A stretch of 64,000 nucleotides of DNA from JABSOG01 sp965277695 (lineage in GTDB: Bacteria > Pseudomonadota > Gammaproteobacteria > Enterobacterales > Alteromonadaceae), in NCBI GenBank assembly GCA_965277695.1, contig CBDIDQ010000021.1, positions 1-64,000 on the forward strand. The letters are read 5' to 3'. The notes under the pieces are model-generated. The model ran no database searches. It worked only from the letters and a program-made list of their open reading frames with translations, and was not told the origin of the DNA. Below, piece after piece: positions 10,075 to 19,358 of the stretch; the first letter of the stretch is position 1; every line of letters begins with the position of its first letter. Made by a program: the position numbers and the translations under genes.

Positions 10075-10243
10075 ATTGTCTTCCTCTTTGATAGGTGTTA
10101 ACCTAACTAACAAGTATCACAATGGTGCACTCTATAGTGGTTAATTTGCCATGTGATTCGCATAATGTAAGGTTAGTATACCACAGTTCAACTCAACGTT
10201 CCGTTACAAAAATAATATTCGTGTGCTTTTAGGGATTTATTTG

Positions 10244-10260
10244 TTTGATTTCCTATCAAA
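10244..10260. promoter_or_regulatory. 17-bp inverted repeat, possible operator of the 10307 gene pair
   Basis: A perfect inverted repeat TTTGAT-TTCCT-ATCAAA ends 46 bases before the ATG at 10307, in a divergent intergenic region. Its size, symmetry and position suit a dimeric repressor. No cognate regulator is recognised nearby, unless one of the pair autoregulates. Confidence 0.35.
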
Positions 10261-10306
10261 TGAAGCAGTGTAAAATAAGAAACTCTAAACTTGAAATAAA
10301 TGTAAA

Positions 10307-10714
10307 ATGACAGATAATTACGAATACCTATGGCCAATGGAGTTCCCTGAAAATGTTCCATCGAAAGAGTGCAAACCAGCAAAAGGCAAAGCTTATAGAC
10401 TCGTTAATCGTTTGCCGCCAACAGCGGATGATTTTTTAATGTATCGGCAAGAAAAACACTTCAGACCACAACCAAAATCCAAAGAAGAATTTACCTATGG
10501 TGTATCTTTATGGCTTAGTGCACAAAGCATCGAAGAAGTAATAAAGAAATATCCAAGTAAAGAGCAATTTGGTGATAAAAAAATTGTTTGGGGTGAATTA
10601 AACCCCAAATTAGGTGTTGTTTCACAGACAAAAAAAGATGGCCATTTAACACTGTGGAAACAACAAGGCGCAATGCCTCACTTGCATATCAACAGACAAG
10701 CAAGGCAATCATGA
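10307..10714 (+). CDS. Hypothetical protein, first gene of a coupled pair
   Basis: A 135-residue soluble protein that I do not recognise. It has no signal peptide or membrane segment. It is mixed in charge with a basic tail (HLHINRQARQS) and has aromatic motifs such as EYLWPMEFPE near the N-terminus. The stop codon overlaps the ATG of the next gene (ATGA at 10711-10714), so the two are translationally coupled and probably act together. The pair is visibly more AT-rich than the kinase genes that follow. The small first / large second layout resembles toxin-antitoxin and restriction-type modules, but no motif proves it. Confidence 0.6.
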   Translation: MTDNYEYLWPMEFPENVPSKECKPAKGKAYRLVNRLPPTADDFLMYRQEKHFRPQPKSKEEFTYGVSLWLSAQSIEEVIKKYPSKEQFGDKKIVWGELNPKLGVVSQTKKDGHLTLWKQQGAMPHLHINRQARQS

Positions 10715-12006
10715 ATATCCTTCCCAAAGACACAATCCTCGGTAAATTAGCATTTTATGAAATTTACGATGAATTTGATGGTCCTAGGTGTTTTTCTGCT
10801 ATTAATAGCTTACGTCAAGTTTTTCTTGTTTATTGGTGTGGAGATTTTGAAAATAATATATCCAAATGGATATATGCGCCAATTTCTCAAAAACGCTTAG
10901 ATGATCTGCGCCGAGTCAAATTTTCAATTCGCGATGTATATGACAAACCCGAACAATGCCTTTTTCATGTCTCTGTCAATTTTAATAACCAAGAGTCTAA
11001 TGTTGATATCGTATCAACACGGAACTCAAAACATTTAAACCTACCTCCAGCTAGTTTCTACTTGGAACCTGACGATATCGAAGTGATAGACCCAGAAGCT
11101 GACTGGGATTTTGAACTAAAAATAGCGAATAGCAATAATAAAGCAAAAGCGTCTCCAGAAAGAACAGTTGTTACTCAAATTATGGATGCTTTAAGTGAAA
11201 TACTTGAATCATTAATTAAAACTGATAAATCAAAAAAACAACCTCAATTTTATCCTTTAAATGCAGTCTATGGATCTTTTGAGGTGAAAATTGGTAGTAA
11301 TGATCATGAAAAAACCTCAATTGCACTGAGTCAATTGAATGAAATATTAGCTGATGAATCAAAAATGAATACATTGCTAAAAAAATATAAACTTGACCCA
11401 TATCGAGTAAAAGATTTATTGGATATAACCAATCAACATCGATTATCTTTAAAACTAACGCCAAAGACTAATCGACATTTTGACTCTTATATTGAAATTA
11501 ATGATCAAACCCTACCGGAAACAATAAAAACGCTTGAAAACTGTACAAAAACGTTTCTTGATTCAGATAAAATACCACAATCAAATAGTCTCGATAGAGT
11601 TGTTGAATTTGTCGATAGGCGGTCAAAAGGGGAAATACTTTCACCTGACAACATTAAAGGTATAGGCACAAAAAGACACATTGCTTATTATTTGCATGGT
11701 GCCCGATGCCTTGGCCTTCTTAGTGATAATCATTCCATCACCACTGCTGGGCGCTGTTTATTAAGCAAAGAAACACCAAAGGCAAGATACCAATTTCTTG
11801 CCGATAGGTTTGAATCAAGCGACTTTGGTTGGGCATGGCTCAAATGGTCAAAAGTCAATAGTATAAGCGCATTAGACCCGAATACAGCAGATGAATTTGT
11901 TCGTCAATGTGTCAGAGGCTTTTCCAGTACAACAACTAAAAGAAGAGCAACAACATTAAGAGCTTGGTTAAGCCTACTGCAAGAATATAGAAGGGATTAC
12001 GATTAA
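10711..12006 (+). CDS. DUF6575-like protein with C-terminal winged-helix-like region
   Basis: A 431-residue protein; the start is the ATG at 10711 that overlaps the preceding stop. An in-frame ATG at 10654, inside the previous gene, is less likely. The N-terminus (LPKDTILGKLAFYEIYDEFDG) resembles the DUF6575 family as I remember it. A middle segment of about residues 155-265 is lysine-rich and helical. The C-terminal 150 residues (from about SLDRVVEFVDRRSKGEI to the end) include AYYLHGARCLGLL, TTAGRCLLSK and a final RATTLRAWLSLL. They resemble the winged-helix modules found in some restriction-associated proteins, where an R-x-x-T-L-x-x-W pattern closes the domain. That suggests DNA binding (inference). 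No nuclease or methylase motif is seen. Possible roles are a defence module or a paired regulator. Confidence 0.6.
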   Translation: MNILPKDTILGKLAFYEIYDEFDGPRCFSAINSLRQVFLVYWCGDFENNISKWIYAPISQKRLDDLRRVKFSIRDVYDKPEQCLFHVSVNFNNQESNVDIVSTRNSKHLNLPPASFYLEPDDIEVIDPEADWDFELKIANSNNKAKASPERTVVTQIMDALSEILESLIKTDKSKKQPQFYPLNAVYGSFEVKIGSNDHEKTSIALSQLNEILADESKMNTLLKKYKLDPYRVKDLLDITNQHRLSLKLTPKTNRHFDSYIEINDQTLPETIKTLENCTKTFLDSDKIPQSNSLDRVVEFVDRRSKGEILSPDNIKGIGTKRHIAYYLHGARCLGLLSDNHSITTAGRCLLSKETPKARYQFLADRFESSDFGWAWLKWSKVNSISALDPNTADEFVRQCVRGFSSTTTKRRATTLRAWLSLLQEYRRDYD

Positions 12007-12155
12007 CTTGGTAAATCACACTACTAATTTTCCTATATAAAACAATTCTATGGAGCTATTTTCTGATGGCCACCAAACTAATGTCTGACGGCCAGATTCT
12101 GCACTATACTTATTTTCAACCTCTCAGCCACTGACAAAACGGCCCATCACCAACT

Positions 12156-13739
12156 ATGCCCATCTGCTCATCACCTTTTATCTGTTTTATCATTGCCCTG
12201 TTATCTATCCTGCTATTGCTTTGTGTTGGTTACATTGTGTACTTTCGCAATCAAACCAAACAAAATGAACAGCGCTTATTAAGCCAAATCGCCACTGCCG
12301 AGCAGTCGGCTAATCGGCTTAAAAGCCAGTTTATTGCCAACCTTTCTCATGAAATTCGTACGCCGTTAAATGCTATTCTTGGTCACGCTCAGTTGCTTGA
12401 ACGCGATCCGGCAATTGGTGAGGAACAACAATACAGTGTTAAAAACATGCTCCATTCCAGCGGCCGTTTATCATCGTTAATCAACGACTTGCTGGAGATC
12501 GCCAGTATTGAATCTCATTCGATGACCTTGATGAACAAAGACTTTGACTTGTTTGATATGCTCAATGGGTTATCCAATTTGTTTGAAAAACGCTGTGCAC
12601 AAAAAGGACTCAACTGGCGTTTTTCTAATCATTTTGATACTGGCGCAGGAGTGCATGGTGATATGGGTAAAATACGCCAAGTACTGATTAAGCTCATCGG
12701 CAATGCGGTAAAATTCACCCTTAAAGGCCAAATCGAATTACACTTGCAACCGAGCGAAAACATTCAAGGCGGATACCAATTTACCATCGACGATACCGGT
12801 CCAGGTATAACACCAGAGCAACAACGCACCTTGTTTCAACCCTTTGAGCAACAACAACACGACCTCAGTGGTGTCGGTTTAGGTTTGGCTATCGCCAAAA
12901 ATCAAATTGAATTAATGGGCGGTCAACTCGAACTCATATCCCATCCGGGTCGGGGTAGCAGTATGAGCTTTACTTTAGTGCTACCGCCAGCAAAAGGTGT
13001 GGTTTGCCAACGACTCATCCGAGGTCGCCGGGTCAAGCAACTGACCAGACAATACTTGAATAAACAGCAACAAATTCGCATTCTGGTCATCGACCACACC
13101 GAACAAACCCAGGACATTCTCAGCAAAATGCTGTTCGATGTCGGCATTGTTGTCTCTGTTATCAACGATGGCCACGAAGCCTTGATCTTGTTAAATCATC
13201 TGCCTAAAGAGCAACTGCCACGACTGGTTTTTTACGATATCGACGTCCCCCTGCAAAAAGATGTGCAACAACTTGCCGACATGCAGCACACCTTTGCTGA
13301 TACCAATATGCAATTTGTGGTGTTATCTGCACCGGGTGTGCAGGGACAAATCAAAACAGGTCTTGCTCTGACCGATGACCTGAACCAAGACCCAACCGAC
13401 GACTTTCAAAACTTTATCGCCAAACCCTACCGTTTTGAAGCCGTCTACGAACAAATTCACCAGCTGCTTAATGTCGAGTTTGATTATCAAAGCGAACAAC
13501 CCAAGCCGCAAGCGACACCGATAGATTTTACCAACTGCCATTTATCTCAGAGTGAATATCAGCAGATGAAACAAGCTGCCCACGATTATGAAGTCGCCAA
13601 GCTGGAGGAAATTCTGGCCAATCTGGCCCAACGTGAGCCCAACGATCAGGCGCTGGCCAAACACCTGCAAACCTTCTTGAGTCATTATGACATGGAAGGT
13701 TTATTGGCAGAATTAACCCATCTAACCCACATCCAATAA
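12156..13739 (+). CDS. Hybrid histidine kinase without sensor domain; degenerate receiver
   Basis: 527 residues. One N-terminal TM segment (about 6-29) leads straight into a short coil and a HisKA domain with phosphorylatable His65 (NLSHEIRTPLNAILGHAQLL). A HATPase_c domain follows, with an N box variant (KLIGNAVKF), DDTGPGI and GVGLGLAIAKNQ. The receiver spans about 305-440 and keeps the acceptor-like Asp361 (FYDIDVP) and the Lys of FIAKPYRF. The second acidic-pocket residue is His (VIDHTEQ instead of VDD), and the usual T-A-H-A segment is SAPGV. The receiver may therefore phosphorylate poorly. It ends with the about 60-residue YDMEGLL tail shared with its neighbours. It is first of three tandem kinase genes (gaps of 21 and 16 bases), so probably co-transcribed. 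Confidence 0.9.
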   Translation: MPICSSPFICFIIALLSILLLLCVGYIVYFRNQTKQNEQRLLSQIATAEQSANRLKSQFIANLSHEIRTPLNAILGHAQLLERDPAIGEEQQYSVKNMLHSSGRLSSLINDLLEIASIESHSMTLMNKDFDLFDMLNGLSNLFEKRCAQKGLNWRFSNHFDTGAGVHGDMGKIRQVLIKLIGNAVKFTLKGQIELHLQPSENIQGGYQFTIDDTGPGITPEQQRTLFQPFEQQQHDLSGVGLGLAIAKNQIELMGGQLELISHPGRGSSMSFTLVLPPAKGVVCQRLIRGRRVKQLTRQYLNKQQQIRILVIDHTEQTQDILSKMLFDVGIVVSVINDGHEALILLNHLPKEQLPRLVFYDIDVPLQKDVQQLADMQHTFADTNMQFVVLSAPGVQGQIKTGLALTDDLNQDPTDDFQNFIAKPYRFEAVYEQIHQLLNVEFDYQSEQPKPQATPIDFTNCHLSQSEYQQMKQAAHDYEVAKLEEILANLAQREPNDQALAKHLQTFLSHYDMEGLLAELTHLTHIQ

Positions 13740-13760
13740 CAAGCATAAAGGTACGATAAA

Positions 13761-15434
13761 GTGGCAACATCCCGCTCAGCCAGCAACGCACTCAGACATG
13801 CCACCTACTGGTGGTTGCTGCTGACTGCTTTGTGGCCTTTTAGCTCAATTGCAGCCTCAACTGACAGCCAAGCTTCTTGGTCGGGCAACACCTTTTATTT
13901 ATTATTGGCGGCTGGGTTTTTCATTGTGATTATTGCCATGATTATCCACCAGCGTCGTCAAAAACACCGGGCATTGATTTTAGCCAAAAACAACGCTGTA
14001 CAATCGCAGCAAAACGCTCGTCTGGCACAACACCATGCTGAAAAAGCCAACCAAGCCAAAAGTTTGTTTATCGCCGATATTTCCCACGAAATCCGCACCC
14101 CACTCAATGCCATTCTCGGTTATGCCCAGTTGCTGGTGCGCGATCCCAGCTTAAACCCGGCGCAAAAACAAAAAATGGATGTAATTGAGCAATCCGGCAG
14201 TCATTTGCTCGGGTTAATCAATAATGTGCTGGATTTGTCCAAAATCGAAGCCGATGCCATGACCGTCTTCGCCACTGATTTTGAGCTGAATGATTTGATT
14301 CAAGGCATTGGTGCAATGCTGGATGTTGAATATGAAGAAAAAGGCTTAGACTGGCAATTTATCAATCATTGCGATGAGACGTTGCCAGTGCATGGCGATC
14401 AGGTTAAGGTTCGGCAAATTCTCATCAACTTACTCAGCAATGCGATTAAATTCACCCATCAGGGCTCAGTGACGCTCACTTTATCAAGCACCGCCAGCGA
14501 CCACTACCGTTTCGAAGTTGATGATAATGGCGAAGGTATTGCCGTAGAACATCAACAAAAAATCTTTCAAGCTTTTGGCCAGACCCTCGAAGGAGTGCAA
14601 CAAGGTGGTACCGGACTGGGCCTAACCATTGCTCACAAGCAAATTGCGCTGATGGGTGGCCAATTACAACTGACTTCCACCAAAGGGGCGGGCAGCTGTT
14701 TTTACTTTACCCTGCCTTTACCACCAGCAAAAACCCCTATTACCCGGCATCATGACAATTCCTCAGATACGCTCAAACTCGCCCCGGGTGTCAATGTATC
14801 AGCCCTAGTGGTCGACGATATCAACAGCAATGTTGATGTGCTGCGTCAAGCTTTACGACAAATCGGCATTGAGGTTTGTACCGCCGACAGCGGCCAGCAG
14901 GCATTAGCGCAACTGCATCAAACAAGCATTTTGCCCGATTTGATTTTTATCGACATTAAAATGCCGATAATCGATGGCGTCGCTTTATTACAACAGCTCC
15001 AACAAGACTTTGAACAGCGCTGCCCCTTATGTGTCGCGGTCACCGCCCACGTTATGCAGCAGGATATTGAACGTTATTTCAATGCTGGATTTGTCCATGT
15101 TATCACCAAACCTTTTCGCTTTTCGACCATCAATCAAGCGGTTAGTCAGCTGCTTGATGTTTCATTTGAACAACCAAGCACAGCAAGCAGCGAAACGACA
15201 AAAACAATGCCAATAACAGATTTCAGTAGTCTGAAAATTCCACCACAGTTGTATAAAACTTTACGTCAAGGGGCTGAAGATTATGAAGTAGATAAGCTTG
15301 AAGACACCTTAAGCGAAGTCGCCAACATAAGTGAGCAAGGCCGAGAATTTGCCTTGCATTTGAGTCAATATATTGCCAATTATGATATGGATGGTTTTAT
15401 CGTCGAATTGGAGCAACTGACAATCAACCACTGA
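13761..15434 (+). CDS. Hybrid histidine kinase (TM - HisKA - HATPase - receiver - tail)
   Basis: 557 residues, GTG start with AAAGGT about 10 bases upstream. It has a signal-like hydrophobic N-terminus (about 16-33) and a second TM (about 44-63), with almost nothing between them, so no periplasmic sensor. A coiled coil (NNAVQSQQNARLAQHHAEKA) leads to HisKA with His109 (DISHEIRTPLNAILGYAQLL). The ATPase domain has ILINLLSNAIKF, DDNGEGI and GGTGLGLTIAHKQ. The receiver has VVDD, Asp398 (FIDIKMP), VTAHVMQ and the Lys of ITKPFRF, all intact. It closes with the shared tail (YDMDGFIVELEQL). The kinase core is closely similar to those of the 15451, 25120 and 29437 genes, but the propeller is missing. 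It could be a truncated paralogue or a partner that uses the propeller proteins as sensors (inference). Confidence 0.92.
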   Translation: MATSRSASNALRHATYWWLLLTALWPFSSIAASTDSQASWSGNTFYLLLAAGFFIVIIAMIIHQRRQKHRALILAKNNAVQSQQNARLAQHHAEKANQAKSLFIADISHEIRTPLNAILGYAQLLVRDPSLNPAQKQKMDVIEQSGSHLLGLINNVLDLSKIEADAMTVFATDFELNDLIQGIGAMLDVEYEEKGLDWQFINHCDETLPVHGDQVKVRQILINLLSNAIKFTHQGSVTLTLSSTASDHYRFEVDDNGEGIAVEHQQKIFQAFGQTLEGVQQGGTGLGLTIAHKQIALMGGQLQLTSTKGAGSCFYFTLPLPPAKTPITRHHDNSSDTLKLAPGVNVSALVVDDINSNVDVLRQALRQIGIEVCTADSGQQALAQLHQTSILPDLIFIDIKMPIIDGVALLQQLQQDFEQRCPLCVAVTAHVMQQDIERYFNAGFVHVITKPFRFSTINQAVSQLLDVSFEQPSTASSETTKTMPITDFSSLKIPPQLYKTLRQGAEDYEVDKLEDTLSEVANISEQGREFALHLSQYIANYDMDGFIVELEQLTINH

Positions 15435-15450
15435 CTTTGCGGAGCCTGAA

Positions 15451-18400
15451 TTGATCACACAGCAGCGAGCAACCCATCAAACCGGGCGACATTTTCTCTG
15501 TAGACCTCACCTGCTACTGTGCTTTTGGCCCGCGATCATTTACTTTTACGCAACGACGAGCTGGGCACAAAACAATAACATTCGTTTTGAACGAGTTAGT
15601 GAGGGTTTGTCTCAGGTTTCAATCAACAGTTGTTTGCAAGACCAGCAGGGGTTTTTGTGGTTTGGTACCCTTGATGGCCTCAATCGTTATGATGGTTATC
15701 AATTTAAAGTATTCAGGCACGATCCTGACAATCCATTATCACTGTCCAACAATACCATCGACGTATTATTTGAAGACAGTCTGGGTTTTATGTGGGTTGG
15801 CACCGGTGGTGGGCTAAATCGCTTTAATGCCGAACATGATACTTTTGAACGCTTTGTCCATGACCCCGACAATCCACACAGTCTCAGTCATAACTCAATT
15901 AGCGCGATTGTTGAAGACCCTCAGGGCATTATCTGGATCGGCACTCGTGGTGGTGGATTAAATCGCTTTGATCACCACAGCGGCATTTTCAGCCATTTTA
16001 ATACCCAGAACACCAATCTGCATAACGGATATGTCAACGCCCTGCACCTAGATTCAACAGGTTTGTTATGGGTCGGCAGCGACGATGGGTTGGCTCAGTT
16101 TGAGAGAAAAGGCAACACCTTCAAACACTATCATCATCACGCCGACGATCCCCACAGTCTCAGCCATAATATCGTTTATAGCTTTCTTGAAGATAGTCAA
16201 AGTCAGCTGTGGATTGGCACACAACAAGGGCTCAACCGCTTTGTACGGGAGTCAAATCAGTTTATCAAACGTATTGAAAGCGACAAGATTAATGCGATTT
16301 TTGAGGACCACACTGAGGTATTGTGGGTTGGAACGGCATCGCAGGGATTAAAGCGATTTAACCCAGCCAGAGACAAATTCACTCGTTATCATTATGACCC
16401 ATCAAATCCCGACAGTTTAAGCAATGATACGGTTTCTTGTATTCTGGAAGATCCCTCAGCCACTTTATGGGTTGGCACCGGTGGCGCGGCGCTGAATAAA
16501 TATAACCACAGCAGCGACCGTTTCACTTATTATCAGCACGACCCAGCCAACCCAAACAGTCTCAGTTTCAACTGGATCCGCTCAATCTACACCGACCAGC
16601 AAAATCAGCTGTGGATAGGCACTTGGCGCAACGGTCTGAACCAATGGGATCAGCAGCAACAGCGCTTTATTCATTACCAACATGATCCGAATGATCTATT
16701 CAGTCTGAGTAACAACGATGTTTCTGCTATTTTTCAAGATCAACAAAACCGTTTCTGGATTGGCACACTCAATGGCGGGCTCAATCAACTGGATCATAAA
16801 AAGAGCAAATTTAAACGTTACCAACACCAGAGCAATGATCCTAGCAGCCTCAGTCACAATACCGTCAAAAGCATTGCCCAAGACAGTCTTGGCAACCTTT
16901 GGGTAGCCACCAATAATGGCCTGAATCGCTGGCAACCGCACAGTAAACATTTTGTCCGTTATCTCGCTCCTTTTGTCGATACCGAACTGTTTATTTTGCA
17001 TATTGATGAGCATGATATTTTCTGGGTGGGCAGCAGTGACAATGGTTTAATTCGCTTCGATCCGGCCACTAATACTAGCAAGCGCTATCAATATGCACTG
17101 GACGGTAACAGCATCAGCAATAATTATGTCAAAAGCATCTATCAAGACTCGAACGGCATATTGTGGCTCGGTACCGCTGGTGGCTTGAACCGTTTTGACC
17201 GAGACAGTGAAACGTTTACGGTTTATCACGAAAAACATGGGCTACCCAATGAGACCATTTATGGCATTGTCGCCGATGATCAACAACAGTTGTGGTTAAG
17301 CACTAACAAGGGGATCAGTCGTTTCGATCCCGCCAGCCAGCAGTTTAAAAACTTTACCATCAGTGATGGCCTGCTGAGCAGTGAATTCAATCATGGGGCC
17401 TATGCTAGAAGTGACGACGGCAAGCTATTTTTTGGTGGCATCAACGGGGTTAACGCCTTTTACCCCGAACATATTAAAGAAGACCCGATAAGTCCTATTA
17501 TCGCTATCACCGACTTTTTATTGTTTAACCAAAGTCAACGCTTGCACCGGGAAGACCCAGATTCACCGTTACAAACCACCATTAACCACACTCGTCAATT
17601 GATCCTCAACCATCAACAATCCAGTTTTACTTTTGCCTTTTCAGCCTTGCACTTTATCGCCCCAGATAAAAATCAATACGCCTATCAGCTGGTTGGTTAT
17701 GATCAGCAGTGGATTAAAACTGATGCTGCCAACCGCCGGGCTAGCTATACCAACCTCAACGATGGCGATTATATTTTCAATATCAAAGGCAGCAATAAAG
17801 ACGGTGTTTGGAGTTCGCCTCGGCAAATAAAATTACGCATCTTGCCCGCGCCTTGGCGCACTTGGTGGGCTTATTTGATTTATAGTTTGGTGATCAGTGT
17901 GATCGTTGGCGTTATATTGCTGTTAAACAAGCAAAAACATCAAGCACTGGTGCTGGCCAAAGCGAATGCTGAAAAAGCCAGTCATGCCAAAAGCATCTTT
18001 ATTGCTAACGTCTCCCATGAAATTCGCACTCCACTCAATGCGGTATTGGGTTATACCCAGATGCTCGCGCGTGATCCAACGGTAGCACCACAGCATAAGA
18101 ACAAAATCACCATTATCGACAAGTCAGGTCATCACCTACTTAACCTGATTAATGACATTCTTGATATTTCAAAAATTGAAGCTGATGCCATGACACTGCT
18201 ATCTGACGATTTTGAACTGGTCGAGCTAGTCGAAGGTATTGCGGTAATGTTTGATGGTCGTTGTGAAGAAAAGCAACTAAATTGGCAGTTTATCAATCAA
18301 TGTCCTGAGGTGATCCCGGTGCATGGTGATCAAGGCAAGTTACGTCAGATATTAATCAACCTACTGGGTAATGCGGTTAAATTTACCCGTCGAGGTTCAA

Positions 18401-19356
18401 TTACTTTAACGCTATCTCCCACCGCTATCGCCAATCATTTTCGTTTTATCATCAAAGACAGTGGCATTGGCATTGCGCCAGCTCACCAGAGTGAAATTTT
18501 CAAGGCTTTTGGTCAAACCATCGAAGGCTCTAGACTCGGTGGCACTGGACTGGGTTTATTTATTGCCAACAAACAAGTCAACTTAATGGGCGGCCAACTA
18601 CAGCTTACATCCACTCAGGGTCAAGGTAGTTGTTTCTCTTTTACCCTGCCCTTGCCATCGGCTCTAGAGCCGATTGAATTACGCCACTCTAAACCGCTCA
18701 AAGCCGTCAATCTGGCTTCTGGCGCGGATATTCACGCCTTGGTTGTAGATGATCAGTCACACAACCGCGAAATTTTGACATTAATGCTGCAAGAGATAGG
18801 TATTGTGGTTGCAGAGGCAGCTAATGGCCAAGAGGCACTTAAACATTTACATCAGGCAGAGCTACTGCCAGCGCTATTATTTATGGATATTAGAATGCCG
18901 ATAATGGATGGTGTTAGTGCAGTAAAACAAGTTCATCAAGACTTTAAAGAAAAGCGTCCGATGTGTGTCGCTGTTACCGCTCACGCCATGCAACCTGATG
19001 TTGAACGTTATCTTGACGAAGGGTTTGATCACTACATCGCCAAACCCTTTAGCTTTGAAGCGATTTATCAATGCATTGAGCAATTGCTCGACATCAATTT
19101 TCAATATCAACCAACGGCTCAAGTCAATAATGGCAAAACCAACCAATTCAGTTCACTCAAACTACCACCAGAGCTGTACCAAGCGTTACACCACAGCGCC
19201 ACCAATCATCAAATCTCCAAACTCGAAGCCCACCTAGACCAACTCAATACCCTAGATCAACAAGGCCGACATTTTGCCGAACACTTAAATCAATACATCA
19301 AACATTATGATATGGACGGCTTATTGGCAGAATTAGAAAAAGCCGGCTGTGAATGA
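15451..19356 (+). CDS. Two-propeller (Reg_prop) hybrid histidine kinase
   Basis: 1301 residues with a TTG start; GGAG lies about 7 bases upstream and no ATG is available before the mature sensor. A signal anchor (about 20-40) is followed by 14 propeller blades, each closing on W-x-G-T-x-x-G-L-N-R-F-D. This equals two seven-bladed propellers, as in the HTCS/Reg_prop sensors of polysaccharide-using bacteria. A Y_Y_Y domain (NRRASYTNLNDGDYIFNIKG) lies before a TM near 805-825. The cytoplasmic part has HisKA His856, HATPase_c (GGTGLGLFIANKQ), a receiver with Asp1146 (FMDIRMP) and the shared YDMDGLL tail. Unlike Bacteroidetes HTCS proteins there is no AraC DNA-binding domain, so output must pass through another protein or the tail. 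The gene converges with the immunity gene, leaving only 2 bases between stops. The ligand is probably an extracellular oligosaccharide (family inference). Confidence 0.92.
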   Translation: MITQQRATHQTGRHFLCRPHLLLCFWPAIIYFYATTSWAQNNNIRFERVSEGLSQVSINSCLQDQQGFLWFGTLDGLNRYDGYQFKVFRHDPDNPLSLSNNTIDVLFEDSLGFMWVGTGGGLNRFNAEHDTFERFVHDPDNPHSLSHNSISAIVEDPQGIIWIGTRGGGLNRFDHHSGIFSHFNTQNTNLHNGYVNALHLDSTGLLWVGSDDGLAQFERKGNTFKHYHHHADDPHSLSHNIVYSFLEDSQSQLWIGTQQGLNRFVRESNQFIKRIESDKINAIFEDHTEVLWVGTASQGLKRFNPARDKFTRYHYDPSNPDSLSNDTVSCILEDPSATLWVGTGGAALNKYNHSSDRFTYYQHDPANPNSLSFNWIRSIYTDQQNQLWIGTWRNGLNQWDQQQQRFIHYQHDPNDLFSLSNNDVSAIFQDQQNRFWIGTLNGGLNQLDHKKSKFKRYQHQSNDPSSLSHNTVKSIAQDSLGNLWVATNNGLNRWQPHSKHFVRYLAPFVDTELFILHIDEHDIFWVGSSDNGLIRFDPATNTSKRYQYALDGNSISNNYVKSIYQDSNGILWLGTAGGLNRFDRDSETFTVYHEKHGLPNETIYGIVADDQQQLWLSTNKGISRFDPASQQFKNFTISDGLLSSEFNHGAYARSDDGKLFFGGINGVNAFYPEHIKEDPISPIIAITDFLLFNQSQRLHREDPDSPLQTTINHTRQLILNHQQSSFTFAFSALHFIAPDKNQYAYQLVGYDQQWIKTDAANRRASYTNLNDGDYIFNIKGSNKDGVWSSPRQIKLRILPAPWRTWWAYLIYSLVISVIVGVILLLNKQKHQALVLAKANAEKASHAKSIFIANVSHEIRTPLNAVLGYTQMLARDPTVAPQHKNKITIIDKSGHHLLNLINDILDISKIEADAMTLLSDDFELVELVEGIAVMFDGRCEEKQLNWQFINQCPEVIPVHGDQGKLRQILINLLGNAVKFTRRGSITLTLSPTAIANHFRFIIKDSGIGIAPAHQSEIFKAFGQTIEGSRLGGTGLGLFIANKQVNLMGGQLQLTSTQGQGSCFSFTLPLPSALEPIELRHSKPLKAVNLASGADIHALVVDDQSHNREILTLMLQEIGIVVAEAANGQEALKHLHQAELLPALLFMDIRMPIMDGVSAVKQVHQDFKEKRPMCVAVTAHAMQPDVERYLDEGFDHYIAKPFSFEAIYQCIEQLLDINFQYQPTAQVNNGKTNQFSSLKLPPELYQALHHSATNHQISKLEAHLDQLNTLDQQGRHFAEHLNQYIKHYDMDGLLAELEKAGCE

Positions 19357-19358
19357 TT

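Noticed and set aside
15451..19356. The propeller kinases as Bacteroidetes HTCS genes acquired whole
   Set aside because: They lack the AraC-type DNA-binding domain, have a different C-terminal tail, and share kinase cores with propeller-free neighbours, so lateral origin of the whole gene is not supported.
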